Made by a program: the position numbers and the translations under genes
Assembly: GCF_000306235.2 (NCBI RefSeq)
Contig: NZ_AKWZ02000010.1
Coordinates: forward strand, 682,001-746,000
DNA from: Leptospira fainei serovar Hurstbridge str. BUT 6
Lineage (GTDB): Bacteria > Spirochaetota > Leptospiria > Leptospirales > Leptospiraceae
DNA length: 64,000 bases
Reading direction: 5' to 3'
The notes under the pieces: generated by a model
The model's input: the letters and a program-made list of their open reading frames with translations, nothing else
Told to the model about the DNA's origin: nothing
The model's database searches: none
In this document: positions 45,343-55,660 of the stretch, in pieces
Layout of the letters: the number at the start of each line of letters is the position of its first letter
Numbering within the stretch: the first letter of the stretch is position 1

Positions 45343-46196
45343 TATGCCTCCGTATGAACCGAGTGACTGAGTCTGTAATCCGGGCAATCCAAATGGATTT
45401 CCTTAGTCATCTCCATCAAACGGGAAAAAATTCTGCCCTCGGCCTTGTCTTTCCAGTCGGATAGGGAAATATTCGAGGTAAGTACGGTAACTTTCTCCTC
45501 TTCATATCGGGAATCAATTAAATCATAAAGCTGGGAATTTGCCCAATCCGATTCTTTGTTCGCTCCGAAATCGTCCAATACGAGCACTTCCACTTCCATG
45601 AATTGTTTTTTGATCGTCTGTTCCATTCCGTGGATTTCACTTTCTTTTTGATAGGTGTCGCGGATCGCCGATAAAAAGTCCCGATTGATTTTCGCGTATT
45701 TGCATTCCATTCCGTAACGCAAAATTAATTCGTTTAATATTGCACAAGCTAGCAGAGTTTTTCCGGACCCGGTATTTCCCCAAAGATATAACCCTTGCGC
45801 CGATCTTCCACGTTCCTCCCATTTCATAACTAGCTCGTGAGCCCAATCGTGAGCGATCAAAAAGGACATCTCGGTCGTATCCATTCTATCTAGAGTGCGA
45901 TATCTATACTTCGCCGGAATCCCTGCTTTTTTAACTAAGGCTTCGATACGGTCCAATTCTATGCGAGCATCATGGCAAACGCAGGACATCATCCTATTTT
46001 GACTTTCGTCATAGACCATAAAAGGAGGTTTGCCTTTAGAATCACAGGTCCGACAGGAATCGCTCATGCACGAGCAGAGTAATAAAACTCCCGATGAGGA
46101 GTTTTTTACGTTTTCCTCCAAAAGGAAACCTACTCCGCCGCAAATTTTACAACCGGGAGATCCCGCTCGAATCGGGGTTAAATCATTCAAGTTCAT
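45342..46196 (-). CDS. DnaC/IstB-like ATPase with N-terminal cysteine cluster
   Basis: 284 aa. Residues about 16-80 hold a zinc-finger-like cluster (CKICGG, CSCMSDSC, CRTC, CVCHD). The AAA+ core has Walker A GNTGSGKTLLA, Walker B VLVLDDFGANKESDW and TVLTSNISL. This resembles helicase loaders (DnaC/DnaI). It could load the replicative helicase; IS-associated IstB is less likely as no IS is adjacent. Stop and folK start overlap by one base. Confidence 0.82.
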   Translation of the reverse strand: MNLNDLTPIRAGSPGCKICGGVGFLLEENVKNSSSGVLLLCSCMSDSCRTCDSKGKPPFMVYDESQNRMMSCVCHDARIELDRIEALVKKAGIPAKYRYRTLDRMDTTEMSFLIAHDWAHELVMKWEERGRSAQGLYLWGNTGSGKTLLACAILNELILRYGMECKYAKINRDFLSAIRDTYQKESEIHGMEQTIKKQFMEVEVLVLDDFGANKESDWANSQLYDLIDSRYEEEKVTVLTSNISLSDWKDKAEGRIFSRLMEMTKEIHLDCPDYRLSHSVHTEA

Positions 46197-46561
46197 GCTT
46201 CAGGCCCAGAATGCAAGAGTCCAAAGAGAGAGAAAGAAAGAAAAATCGAAGAGAAAGCCGGAAATCTCCCCGGTTTTCTAAAAATCTGCTCGCAATCTCG
46301 GTTCTTTGAGGGATTTTGGAAGGGTCGATAGATTCTACCAAGGTAGTTTTCGTCGGGACGCGAAAAAACGATTCAAGGCAAATTCAATTGAATCGGAAAA
46401 GAATTTTCGGTTATGTCCCTTATCCGGTAAAAAAGGGAAAATTTTTACTTCATGGGTTTATCTCGAACCCTGAGGAACCGATAGTAAAACAGGAGAAAAG
46501 GACTTTGTTGTTCTTTTCTCTAATCCTATCTTATGAAAGAGAAGGCACAGGTGTGAGCACT
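46197..46561. other. Divergent intergenic region upstream of fcpA
   Basis: 365 bases with no gene I can support. The fcpA frame stays open back to 46316 but lacks a ribosome site or signal-like start there. A sigma70-like TTGTTG - 16 nt - TATCTT can be drawn at about 46505-46532, with low certainty. No sigma28-type flagellar promoter was seen. Confidence 0.35.
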
Positions 46562-47485
46562 ATGAAGGTGATGAAGACTATTTTCGTTCTTCTGGCCGTG
46601 GTCGGACTCAACCTCTCCTTGTTCGCACAGAACCAGCAGCAAGGCGGGGGACAACAGAACCAGCAAGAGGCCAAAGCGGCGGCCGATAAGATCGACGAAC
46701 TCCTTAAAGGGGAACTTGTTCCCGAGGATGACGATAAAAACCTTACGGAAGAGCAGAAGCGTCGTAAGAAGGTGATCCAAGAACAGGAAGCTGTTTGGAA
46801 AAACCCCGACTTCAAAGGCTACGACAAGAACTTCCAAGAACTCCATCAGCTCTCTAAGGCTTTCGCGAACAACAAGTTCCGCCTGGCCCTAACCAGCTAC
46901 CAATCCGGAGTTAATACCATCCTCAAGATGAGGGAAGCAGTCGAGCAGTACCGTAAGGAAGAAGCAGAGAAGAAGCGTTTGGACGAGAAATGGTATTGGC
47001 AAAAAGTCGACCGCAAAGCTCGTGAAGACCGCGTCGTTTCTAGGCTGAAACTCGAGGCGAAACAACAAGCCCTTAACTACTTTACCAAGTCCATTAACCA
47101 TTTGGACGAGATCAAAAACCCAGACTTGCGCGAGCGTGCTGAGTTTAAGCGTCTCCTTTCGGATGTTTACCGTTCTTGGATTATTACCGAATACGACCTA
47201 CAAAATTTACCTCAGTGTATCCCCATACTTGAGCTTTATATCGAGGTCGATGAAAACGAGAAGGAATACCCGGCTCACAAGTATCTTGCAAGCTGCTACG
47301 CCTTTGAAGAAAACATGATCAAGAAATACGGGGGCGCAAGCGAAGACCAGATGTTCAAATTCCGTCACAAGAAGAACATCCATTTACTCCGCGCAACCGA
47401 ACTAAAATACGGGAAAGATTCGCCCGAATATAAACACATCGTAGCCTTGATTAACAAGGACGAAGTGATTTCGGTTCGCCCCTAA
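46562..47485 (+). CDS. fcpA: Flagellar coiling protein FcpA
   Basis: 307 aa from ATG 46562, which gives a clean signal peptide ([20 protein letters not shown], cleaved after about residue 23). The mature part is highly charged and helical ([60 protein letters not shown]), matching Leptospira FcpA. FcpA sheathes the periplasmic flagellum, makes it coil and is needed for translational motility. Codons are visibly more biased (AAG, CTC, TAC, AAC) than in neighbours, fitting an abundant protein. A strong terminator follows. It is monocistronic here. Confidence 0.9.
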   Translation: MKVMKTIFVLLAVVGLNLSLFAQNQQQGGGQQNQQEAKAAADKIDELLKGELVPEDDDKNLTEEQKRRKKVIQEQEAVWKNPDFKGYDKNFQELHQLSKAFANNKFRLALTSYQSGVNTILKMREAVEQYRKEEAEKKRLDEKWYWQKVDRKAREDRVVSRLKLEAKQQALNYFTKSINHLDEIKNPDLRERAEFKRLLSDVYRSWIITEYDLQNLPQCIPILELYIEVDENEKEYPAHKYLASCYAFEENMIKKYGGASEDQMFKFRHKKNIHLLRATELKYGKDSPEYKHIVALINKDEVISVRP

Positions 47486-47511
47486 CCCTCTTTCATAAAA
47501 AAGATAAACAA

Positions 47512-47539
47512 GCCTCGGTGGAAACACCGGGGCTTTTTT
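47512..47539 (+). terminator. Terminator of fcpA
   Basis: GCCTCGGTG, loop GAAA, CACCGGGGC, then TTTTTT. A strong GC-rich stem 26 nt after the stop codon. Confidence 0.95.
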
Positions 47540-47633
47540 ATTTGCGAACGTCTTTTTTCAAGATTTAAGTGACTCGGAGAATCCGCAAAGATCTTCTCTC
47601 TTGCAAAGAGATCCTTTGTTAATAGAAAGCAAG

Positions 47634-49196
47634 CTAATCGTTGACAAGCCGTTTAGACTGGAGAGCTAGTTCCTCTATATTCGAATGCAAGGTCCCAGAA
47701 TTTTCCGCCAACGACGAAGCGGATTCCTCTATCGAAATGAGAGCCCTGGATACCTCGGCGGTTCCGGTTTTCTGTTCGGACGCGATAGTTTCCAATTGTT
47801 TGGATAAATCAAACAACTCCTGAAAGGATTTAAGAAAGGTGTCGTGGATCTTTCCTTGCTCGTGGATTTTCCCTCTTAGTTGATCCAGATTCGAAACTAA
47901 AATCGAAAAACTTTCATCTTGTATCCGCATCTTTTCCTTAGTTCCCGAAGACGCCGTGTTTCCGCTGGAAATCTGTTCTCCTGCCTGAGTAATAATTTTA
48001 GAAATCAAAGAAGCGTTCTGAGCGGCGCTTTCCGCAAGTTTTGCGACTTCCGATGCGACTACGGCGAATCCTCGCCCGTGTTCGCCTGCTCTAGCCGCTT
48101 CGATAGAGGCATTTAAGGCCAGAAGATTAGTTCGATCTGCGATTTCGCGTAGTATCTTATTTACGTCTTCGACCTTCTGAAACGAATCCTTGATATCGAT
48201 AAAATTCGTGTTCAACAGATCCATAGCATTGGAAACTTCTACGCTGTATTTCTTAGATTCTCTCGTGGTTTTTTCCAAAAGCTCCGTGGCGTATTTGACT
48301 TCGGACAATATTTTATTTAAGGTGCCGCTCTCCCGATTCAAATCTTCGATTTTCTTAAATTGGGATTTAACGAAAGAACCTGCATTATCCATAGAAGCCG
48401 ATAGTTCCTCCACCGAGGCGGAAATTTCCTCAACGCTCGAAACCTGCGATTGAATTTCATTATTCAATGAATCCATCGAATTTTGCATATTAGATACGTT
48501 TTTATTTAAGGCATCGGCTTCGTTTTGAATCCGATTTTTAGTAACTTCGGCCTCTTTAGATTTTTGGCCGGATTCAATAGCGGACAAAGACGCAGAATCC
48601 GCCGCACCGCTCATGAATTTTACGACTGCGCTAGCGATATGAATTCCTAATGTAAACGCGATTAGGTTCACTCCTACTAACAAAGCCGACATCTCGGACG
48701 GAGATTTTGCTAAGAACGGAATCTTAGCGCCGGAATATACCGGAACATAAGCCATCACGGCAAGAAAAAAAATCCCAAGGTAGCCGACGATTAATGTGAT
48801 CTTATACGATAGTAAAAATCCCGAATACATTACGATGAAAAGCATCGCCATCATGAAAAACGGAAGATTTGCTAAGGATATCTTTTGCTCGATTGTAGAG
48901 GATGTACTGATCAGTAAAATGAAGACGGATGAGAAGATTATCATATCCGAAATTACCGAAGAAAAAGCCAACCAATTTGAGAATCTCCCCTTTTTAGTAA
49001 GATAAATGATGAAGATTCCGTAGAATAAAACCGCAGATTCCAAAGCGGTATTAGTCAGACTAACCCAGCGATTATCCGAAGGAACGGTAAACAATGCAAA
49101 TATGTTAATGGAAACCATCACGAATGAAAAAGCAATTCTGACCTTGTTTGCTAACAGGTTTCCTTCTTGCCGAAATTGAATATTCTCTATTGACAT
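47634..49196 (-). CDS. Methyl-accepting chemotaxis protein with multi-span N-terminal membrane domain
   Basis: 520 aa. Residues about 15-195 form roughly six membrane helices with short loops, with no periplasmic ligand domain and no HAMP domain seen. The cytosolic part is a coiled coil with the conserved hairpin [20 protein letters not shown] followed by [20 protein letters not shown]. It likely senses a membrane or internal signal (for example energy state) and acts through CheA/CheW. No che genes are adjacent. It is convergent with fcpA. Confidence 0.92.
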   Translation of the reverse strand: MSIENIQFRQEGNLLANKVRIAFSFVMVSINIFALFTVPSDNRWVSLTNTALESAVLFYGIFIIYLTKKGRFSNWLAFSSVISDMIIFSSVFILLISTSSTIEQKISLANLPFFMMAMLFIVMYSGFLLSYKITLIVGYLGIFFLAVMAYVPVYSGAKIPFLAKSPSEMSALLVGVNLIAFTLGIHIASAVVKFMSGAADSASLSAIESGQKSKEAEVTKNRIQNEADALNKNVSNMQNSMDSLNNEIQSQVSSVEEISASVEELSASMDNAGSFVKSQFKKIEDLNRESGTLNKILSEVKYATELLEKTTRESKKYSVEVSNAMDLLNTNFIDIKDSFQKVEDVNKILREIADRTNLLALNASIEAARAGEHGRGFAVVASEVAKLAESAAQNASLISKIITQAGEQISSGNTASSGTKEKMRIQDESFSILVSNLDQLRGKIHEQGKIHDTFLKSFQELFDLSKQLETIASEQKTGTAEVSRALISIEESASSLAENSGTLHSNIEELALQSKRLVND

Positions 49197-49531
49197 AAGT
49201 GAATCGTAGTCTCCGGAAATTCGATAGGTCTAAATGGAATGAAATCGGGAGCAATCTAAAATAGAAATTAAAATTTAGTTCGTATGACTTTATAGAATTA
49301 TAGATTCGGAAGAAGGAAAATCAATTTTACTACCATCTATTGTTGAAATTAACCCAAACAGATTAGTGATACGAAAGGGAAACAACTCAGCGACATGATA
49401 TCAGTATTACGAAAATTCATCCGATAGTTTCATTCGGCATGAAAATATTCCGCGCGGGAGATCCCCGTTGCTTTAGATGGGAATATCAAAAAAATATTGC
49501 ATCCAACCTTTTCTTCGTTTATTCCTGAGGG
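49197..49531. other. Gene-free stretch upstream of the cysteine-repeat protein
   Basis: 335 bases between two divergent starts. It must contain both promoters, but no firm motif, operator or hairpin was found. Confidence 0.4.
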
Positions 49532-49906
49532 ATGCTTTCAATTAGATTTATTCGAAGTTTAAACTATTTGGCTCCGGCAATCGTTCTCTTACTCTTACAA
49601 ACCTCTACTAGCGATTTATACGCCTGCCGGCAGGATTACGATTGCACCGCAGGAGCAGTCTGTATTAAATCCCAAAGTTCTCAGTATGGAATCTGCCTAG
49701 GCGGTGATAGCCCAGGAAGGTCCAACGATGATTATTTGGACCCTGACCCTACGGATCAATTCTTAGGCGTCACCTGCAATGAGAATCTCAATTGCACACG
49801 CGGCAAAGTCTGTTTTAAGACCGGAGACAGTGAACTTGGGGCTTGCATTCCGCAAGGATGGCTAAAGCGGAAGGATATCAAAGGCTTGTCTGAAAAAGGG
49901 AAATAA
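49532..49906 (+). CDS. Small secreted protein with twin cysteine repeats
   Basis: 124 aa, not recognised as a named family. The signal peptide covers about residues 1-30. Two repeats follow with identical cysteine spacing, C-x5-C-x5-C-x10-C: C32, C38, C44, C55 and C82, C88, C94, C105 (CRQDYDCTAGAVC and CNENLNCTRGKVC). The linker is acidic (DDYLDPDPTDQ) and the tail basic. Two disulfide knots each are likely, so it should be periplasmic or outside the cell. The ATG at 49532 has a GAGGGATGC-type weak ribosome site. Confidence 0.8.
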   Translation: MLSIRFIRSLNYLAPAIVLLLLQTSTSDLYACRQDYDCTAGAVCIKSQSSQYGICLGGDSPGRSNDDYLDPDPTDQFLGVTCNENLNCTRGKVCFKTGDSELGACIPQGWLKRKDIKGLSEKGK

Positions 49907-50173
49907 TCCCGATTATGCGGTCCCCCGATCGTAAATCCGCGATCCGCCAAAAAAACTCGTAACAAATTTTAATCGGGTTTGATAAAAGGCAAAATGCGGT
50001 ACGAAATGCGGTAGATCAGGTAAAAACCCCTATTGATTTCGAAATTAGCGCAAGAATCCCGGTCGCAAATCCTAAGATTGGACGATTGTTTTTTATCAAT
50101 CGGTTATTCTATAACCTGGAATTCATTCCCGCGCGATGAGCCGGTAATGTTTTCCATAGGAGAGAAATTAAAG

Positions 50174-51751
50174 ATGGTAGCCCAAACCTTAGATAGACCG
50201 AGCCAAAACCATGTATCGAAAGCCGAAAAGGTTCTCGATGCAATTATCATCGGTTCCGGATTTGCAGGACTCTGCATGGGAATTCGACTTAAACAAGCCG
50301 GTATCCATTCTTTTATTATTTTGGAGAAGGGAAACGGTATCGGCGGAACCTGGAGAGATAATAACTATCCTGGCGCCGCGTGTGACGTGCAATCTCATTT
50401 ATATTCCTATTCGTTTGCGCCAAAATCGGATTGGTCACGCTTATTCGGGCCTCAACAGGAAATTCTAAATTATATGAACGATTGTACTGACAAATTCGGT
50501 ATCCGGCAGCATATTCGTATCAACCAAGAAGTTAATGACGCTTCTTTTGATGAGAAAAACGGGACCTGGAAAGTAACTACACAAAGTGGCGAAACCTACC
50601 AGGCACGCTCGTTAGTCGGCGGAACCGGAGGTTTGAGTCGACCGGTTTTACCGAAAATTCCCGGAATCGATTCCTTCAAAGGAGCGAAATTCCACTCAGC
50701 CCGATGGGATCATAGTTATGATCTTACCGGTAAAACGGTCGCTGTTATCGGAACCGGAGCGAGCGCGATTCAAATTGTGCCGACCATCGCGCCGAAAGTC
50801 GGTAAGCTTGAGCTCTTTCAGAGAACTCCGCCTTGGATTATTCCAAAGCCGGATTCCTCCATCGGAAATTCTGTAAAAGGGGTCTTTAAGTATCTCCCTC
50901 CGTTACGCTGGTTATTTCGCAAATTAATCTATTGGATAAACGAACTGGGAGTAATTGCATTTGCAATCAATCCTAAATTGATGAAGGTGTTCGAAGGTTT
51001 TGCGAAACGATTTATAGCAAAAAGCATTCCTAATCCGACTTTGAGGGAAAAGGTAACTCCGAACTATACGATCGGTTGTAAGCGCATTTTACTTTCCAAT
51101 GACTATTATCCGGCGTTGAATCGTGAAAACGTGAATTTAGTCACGGAGGGAATCCTAGAAATTAAAAAAGATTCGATTCTAACGAAAGATGGAAAGGAAC
51201 ACAAAGTCGACGCCATTATTTTCGCCACCGGGTTCCAGGCCGCAGAAGCGGTTGCTCCGTTTGAAATCCGCGGGAAAAACGGCCGATTGTTAAGCGAAGT
51301 TTGGGAAGACGGGGCGGAAGCATATCTGGGCACTTCGATTTCCGGTTTCCCGAATTTCTTTATGATCGTCGGGCCGAATACCGGTTTAGGACATAGCTCT
51401 ATGATTCTTATGATCGAATCTCAGGCACAGTATGCTCTCCAATGTATTCGAGCCCTAAGAAAGAAAAACATTAAATACATCGACGTTCGCAAAGAGGTTC
51501 AGGACCGTTACAACAAGGAACTCCAAGATCGCCTCAGTCGCTCGGTTTGGCTTACCGGCGGATGCGTTAGTTGGTATAATACGAGCACGGGACGAAACAC
51601 TACTCTTTGGCCCGGTTTCACGTTCGAATTCAAAGCTAAAACCTTCTTTCTCAAACCTAGCGATTATGAATTCGTCAGAACGGACGGAGAGAAGACAAAG
51701 ATCGGACTCGGTTCTCGGGTTTCGATGGCCTTGAATGCGGCAATAGGTTAA
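50174..51751 (+). CDS. Flavin-containing monooxygenase, Baeyer-Villiger type
   Basis: 525 aa from ATG 50174 (MVAQTLDRPS), which follows AGGAG at about 11 nt; the frame is open further up to 50033 but that extension is not family-like. FAD site IIGSGFAGLCMGIRL, NADPH site VIGTGASAIQIVP and the BVMO fingerprint FKGAKFHSARWD (F-x-G-x3-H-x3-W-D) are all present. It would insert oxygen next to a ketone using NADPH and O2 in the cytosol. Substrate unknown. The convergent tlyA gene overlaps its 3' end by 4 nt. Confidence 0.9.
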   Translation: MVAQTLDRPSQNHVSKAEKVLDAIIIGSGFAGLCMGIRLKQAGIHSFIILEKGNGIGGTWRDNNYPGAACDVQSHLYSYSFAPKSDWSRLFGPQQEILNYMNDCTDKFGIRQHIRINQEVNDASFDEKNGTWKVTTQSGETYQARSLVGGTGGLSRPVLPKIPGIDSFKGAKFHSARWDHSYDLTGKTVAVIGTGASAIQIVPTIAPKVGKLELFQRTPPWIIPKPDSSIGNSVKGVFKYLPPLRWLFRKLIYWINELGVIAFAINPKLMKVFEGFAKRFIAKSIPNPTLREKVTPNYTIGCKRILLSNDYYPALNRENVNLVTEGILEIKKDSILTKDGKEHKVDAIIFATGFQAAEAVAPFEIRGKNGRLLSEVWEDGAEAYLGTSISGFPNFFMIVGPNTGLGHSSMILMIESQAQYALQCIRALRKKNIKYIDVRKEVQDRYNKELQDRLSRSVWLTGGCVSWYNTSTGRNTTLWPGFTFEFKAKTFFLKPSDYEFVRTDGEKTKIGLGSRVSMALNAAIG

Positions 51752-52551
51752 GCTCGATCCACAATCGAATCTAATGTCCAGTATACAAGAATTTCCCGAT
51801 TGCCTTCTCTCCCGGCAATCGGGGATTCTACCAGCCCGTGAAGATTTGTTCCGATCTCCAATTTTAAGAATCGTAAAAATGATCGCAAGGCACGTGCTCG
51901 AACAACCGGATCCTTTACCACTCCTTTCTCCAAATCCGATTTCTCGACTTCGAATTGCGGTTTGAAAAGACTGACACCCGTCCAGGATACGCTCGGATTT
52001 TCATCATGAAGACGCTTTACGGTAGGAAGGACGTATCGAAGAGAAATAAAACTTAAATCCATCGCCAAAAAAATCTCTTTCGGAAACGGATCCGTAGAAT
52101 GTTTTTCCCACAATTGGACCAACAAATCCCATGTAGTATCGCGAATATGAAATCGATCTTGAACGGAAACTCTGGGATCCATGGCAATTCTGGATGCCAT
52201 TTGTCCGTATCCGACATCGAAGGCAAAAATTGTGCGAGCACCCTCTTCCAATAAAATCTGAGTAAATCCTCCGGTAGATGCCCCCCAATCGATACACAGC
52301 TTTCCATCGACGAAAATATTAAATTTCCTTAATGCTTCTTTCAGTTTGAAAGCGCCGCGGCTAACATATTTAGGAATGATTTCTCGAATTCGAATTTCGG
52401 ACGAATCGGAAATTAAAAGACCGACTTTATCGACTACTCTATCGTTCACAAGGACGGAGCCGGAAAGTATGAGACTACGGGCAAGGGTGATATCCTTTGC
52501 CAAGCCCCGGTCCAGCAACAGCTGATCTAGTCTAGTTTTTCCTCGAGCCAA
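51748..52551 (-). CDS. tlyA: TlyA-family rRNA 2'-O-methyltransferase
   Basis: 267 aa. N-terminal S4 RNA-binding domain ([20 protein letters not shown]), then FtsJ-like methyltransferase: [16 protein letters not shown] with a catalytic lysine, [40 protein letters not shown] and [12 protein letters not shown]. TlyA methylates rRNA ribose 2'-hydroxyls; the 'hemolysin' name is historical. Start is TTG 52551, inside the last codons of ispA (20-nt overlap), so the two are coupled. Confidence 0.92.
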   Translation of the reverse strand: MARGKTRLDQLLLDRGLAKDITLARSLILSGSVLVNDRVVDKVGLLISDSSEIRIREIIPKYVSRGAFKLKEALRKFNIFVDGKLCIDWGASTGGFTQILLEEGARTIFAFDVGYGQMASRIAMDPRVSVQDRFHIRDTTWDLLVQLWEKHSTDPFPKEIFLAMDLSFISLRYVLPTVKRLHDENPSVSWTGVSLFKPQFEVEKSDLEKGVVKDPVVRARALRSFLRFLKLEIGTNLHGLVESPIAGREGNREILVYWTLDSIVDRA

Positions 52552-53482
52552 GAGTTCCGGGCAATAATTGAAAGAAATCCGGAAATTGTAAAGTTTCCCC
52601 GTCTGTAGAAAAAGAAGTATCTAAACTTTTTCCTAATCCTTCCAATTCGGTTACAAGCGAAGTAACCATTTTCTTACATTCGTCCAGGCCGTACAATGCA
52701 GGGTAAGTAATTTTCCCCGATCGATCGTCTTTACCCGGCGTTTTACCTAAGTCTTCTTGAGTTCCTTCCACATCTAGAATATCATCCGTAATTTGAAATA
52801 GAAGTCCCGATTTAATCCCATAATCCGAAAGCAATGCGGCTCTCGATTGGTGATCCTGTCTTAAGCGATTTCCCAAAAGCAGAGAAGCCCGAATTAAAGC
52901 TCCCGTTTTGAGTCGATGCGTAATAGCAAGTAGTTCCTCTTTACTTCCTTTTAAGGAAACGGGATTTCTTTCCAAAGCCAGATCGAATACTTGGCCGGAC
53001 ACCATTCCCGGAGCCCCGCCGCCCTGATGCAAAATACGAATCAAATCCCGATACAAATGCGGATCAGCAACCTCGCCTTTTGCATGCGTCAACCATTCGA
53101 ATGCATAAGCTTGCAAGGCGTCGCCCGCCAATATTGCGGTAGCTTCGGAATAGCGTTTGTGCAAGGTCGGTATTCCCCGACGAATATCATCGTTATCCAT
53201 GCTGGGAAGATCATCATGAATCAGACTGTATGTATGCAGGAACTCCAATGAACTCGCGATCGATAAGGAATCTTTCGTTACGGCGCCGAATGCCGCCATC
53301 GCTAAAATGGGCCGAAGTCGTTTGCCTCCCGCTTTGATGCTATATTCCATCGCTTCAGCCAATTCCGGAGCCGCCTCTTTTTGAAATCGCGGAAAAACTT
53401 CGCTTTCGAGATAGTTCTCGAACTCCTTCTTTGCGAAAGCTAAGATCGAAATTAAAGCAGGGTCTTTCGCTCCGGTCTCCAA
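52532..53482 (-). CDS. ispA: Polyprenyl (farnesyl-type) diphosphate synthase
   Basis: 316 aa. First aspartate-rich motif [14 protein letters not shown] and second [20 protein letters not shown] with KAGGKRLRP and [13 protein letters not shown] are typical of IspA-type short-chain prenyl synthases. It joins IPP units to make C15 or C20 diphosphate for quinone and undecaprenyl lipids. Chain length is not readable with certainty. Start is TTG 53482 with AAGGTAAG before it; the ADH gene ends 7 nt upstream. Confidence 0.9.
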   Translation of the reverse strand: METGAKDPALISILAFAKKEFENYLESEVFPRFQKEAAPELAEAMEYSIKAGGKRLRPILAMAAFGAVTKDSLSIASSLEFLHTYSLIHDDLPSMDNDDIRRGIPTLHKRYSEATAILAGDALQAYAFEWLTHAKGEVADPHLYRDLIRILHQGGGAPGMVSGQVFDLALERNPVSLKGSKEELLAITHRLKTGALIRASLLLGNRLRQDHQSRAALLSDYGIKSGLLFQITDDILDVEGTQEDLGKTPGKDDRSGKITYPALYGLDECKKMVTSLVTELEGLGKSLDTSFSTDGETLQFPDFFQLLPGTLGSRKN

Positions 53483-53489
53483 ACGCGAC

Positions 53490-54518
53490 TTACCTTTTTA
53501 CGCCGGACGTAACGACAATTTTTCCTGTGCTTTGTCCCGTCTGAAAATATTTTACCGCTTCCGGAAGTTCCACGAAGGAATATACTCCTCCGATATGAGG
53601 AGGCTCCAAATTCAATTTAGTCATATCCTTTATATGTCGGGAAAGTTCATTCACGCGATCGTATAACCAAATTAAATTAAAACCCATTATCGCCTTATTA
53701 TCGGACACCATCTCCATCGGATCCACTTTGGGCCGAGTCAGATATCTCCAAGCGAGAGAAAGCCAATTGACTCGATCTCCCTGGCTCATGAAAGAAGCGG
53801 CTCCGTAAACTATCATTCTCCCCATCGGTGCAAGGGCCTGATAACTATCATGAAAGATTTTTCCGCCGATACATTCCAAAACCAAATTCAATTCCCGGCC
53901 ACCTAAAGCGGTTTTTAATTCTTGCGGGAAACTAGAAGAGCGAATAATCCAAGAATCATACCTTTCCTTTTCTAAAAGCGAAATCTTCGACGGGTTTCCT
54001 ACCGTCCCGACGGTCCAGGCGCCGAATTTTTTTGCAATTCTGTTAGCATAAATTCCAACACCCCCGGCGGCGCTATGTATCAAAACAGTCTGACCTTTAT
54101 GAAGATTTCCTAATGGAACAAGCGCATAATATGCCGTTAAAGCTTGAACTAAAAAGCCTGCCCCTTGTTCATAAGACCAGCGTGGCGGGAGTTTATAGAC
54201 GTATCTTTCATCTATATTTAAATGATCGGTGTAAGCACCGAAACGAGTGACACCCATTACTTTGTCGTTTTTACGGAATAATTTTACTTTCTTACCGACA
54301 GCTATGACTTTTCCCGAATATTCCAAACCGGGAATAAACGAACCTTTTGGAGCGGCGCTGTAAAGTCCCTGGATTGCAAAAATATCCGCGAAATTAAGGC
54401 CAATGGCATGAACTTCCAAAGTAATTTCGTTTTCTCCGGGTTCGGAAAGTTCTTCCTCTCGCCTTTCCAAATGATCCAAAGATCCTTTGGTATCGACTCT
54501 GTAAACAGTGCGGATCAT
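53490..54518 (-). CDS. Zinc-independent alcohol dehydrogenase / quinone oxidoreductase family protein
   Basis: 342 aa MDR protein. N-terminal GroES-like half ([34 protein letters not shown]) and a Rossmann half with [20 protein letters not shown]. The catalytic zinc ligands are missing, and the pattern is like VAT-1 and quinone reductases. It likely reduces enones or quinones with NADPH. It is followed by ispA 7 nt later and tlyA, so the three form one run. Confidence 0.87.
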   Translation of the reverse strand: MIRTVYRVDTKGSLDHLERREEELSEPGENEITLEVHAIGLNFADIFAIQGLYSAAPKGSFIPGLEYSGKVIAVGKKVKLFRKNDKVMGVTRFGAYTDHLNIDERYVYKLPPRWSYEQGAGFLVQALTAYYALVPLGNLHKGQTVLIHSAAGGVGIYANRIAKKFGAWTVGTVGNPSKISLLEKERYDSWIIRSSSFPQELKTALGGRELNLVLECIGGKIFHDSYQALAPMGRMIVYGAASFMSQGDRVNWLSLAWRYLTRPKVDPMEMVSDNKAIMGFNLIWLYDRVNELSRHIKDMTKLNLEPPHIGGVYSFVELPEAVKYFQTGQSTGKIVVTSGVKR

Positions 54519-54727
54519 GAGGGCATTTTGCCGGGCATTTTGATATTCTTAAAGGAAAAAAACTGCGCAGGGAGATTTCTTTCCAAACCTGCGGAAGGAT
54601 CTATTACCGATTCGAAACCTTTTTTCATTCAATTCCTGGATCGCTTGCCAAAAAGAAAATAGACGCAGAAACGCAACCAACCACGGCTCTTTTCGATTTT
54701 CCTTCGATGGGTTACCAAATCTAAAAA

Positions 54728-55516
54728 CTATTTGGACGGAAAAATTTCTTTTAGAAAATTCCGCAATTCGATCCAAGAGCGACGATCGGCCTTTTCATTA
54801 TAGGCGGCGCCTTTCGAATTATCATTACCCGCTTCCTTAATCGTAAAGGAATGAACAGCTCCCCCGTACGAAACAAATTGCCAGTCTATCTTTGCCTTTC
54901 TCATTTCCTCTTGAAAGGCGGCCACTTCTTCGGGTTTTACGAAAGGATCGTCCGCCCCGTGCATAGCCAAGACCTTGCCTTTGATTACGTTCGATTCTTC
55001 GGGCTTCGAAGTCGATAGGCCGCCATGAAAGCTGATCGTCCCTTTTAAAGGCGCCCCAGTACGAGCGAGTTCCAAAGCTGCGGTTCCGCCGAAACAGTAA
55101 CCAAGAATCGCCAAATTATCGGGATCTACATGAGACTGACTCTTTAGCGTATCCAAGGCTGCCTGTGCTCTAGCACGAAGTAATTTTCGGTCACCCTCTC
55201 TGAAGGAACCGGCCAATTTTGCCGCCTCTTCGTTCGACTTCGGCCGCACTCCTTTGCCATAAATGTCCGCAGCAAAAGCCACGTATCCGAGAGTCGCAAG
55301 CTGTATCGCTCTGTTTTTCGTATTTTCGCCTAGACCAAACCAATCGTGAACAAGAATGATTCCAGGAGCCTTTCTATCCTTTCCTTCAGGATAGGCTAAG
55401 AAACCTTCCAACGTCGTATCGCCTTGCTTATATTCTACGATCTCCGTCTTTACTTTTGCGGAAACCGAGCTTGCAATAAGCATCAGTGCAGTGAAAGCTA
55501 TTAAGAAATTTTTCAT
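54728..55516 (-). CDS. Dienelactone hydrolase family protein, exported
   Basis: 262 aa from ATG 55516 (MKNFLIAFTA), chosen for the signal peptide and AAGGA ribosome site; the longer frame from 55579 adds an unrelated 21 residues. The catalytic cysteine is C141 in LGYCFGGTA, with acid in HGADDPFVKPEE and histidine in GGAVHSFT. GIILVHDWFGLGE is the oxyanion region. It is an alpha/beta hydrolase that opens lactones or other esters. The signal peptide is unusual for this family and suggests a periplasmic role. Confidence 0.88.
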   Translation of the reverse strand: MKNFLIAFTALMLIASSVSAKVKTEIVEYKQGDTTLEGFLAYPEGKDRKAPGIILVHDWFGLGENTKNRAIQLATLGYVAFAADIYGKGVRPKSNEEAAKLAGSFREGDRKLLRARAQAALDTLKSQSHVDPDNLAILGYCFGGTAALELARTGAPLKGTISFHGGLSTSKPEESNVIKGKVLAMHGADDPFVKPEEVAAFQEEMRKAKIDWQFVSYGGAVHSFTIKEAGNDNSKGAAYNEKADRRSWIELRNFLKEIFPSK

Positions 55517-55660
55517 GAATCGTTTTTCCTTGGTGGAACCATTTCGGATAGTTGATAGACGAACCATAATAGAAGTCATGTCGGGGAAAAATCGACTCTT
55601 TTTGAAAATATTTAAGAGAGTTAAGCAATTAAGCCAAAGGATTAGATGAAGTGATCGGAA

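Noticed and set aside
50033..50173. Longer N-terminus of the monooxygenase
   Set aside because: The extra residues do not resemble the family and no ribosome site precedes 50033; AGGAG precedes 50174.
51748..52551. Hemolysin label for TlyA
   Set aside because: S4 plus FtsJ-like methyltransferase domains show an rRNA methyltransferase.
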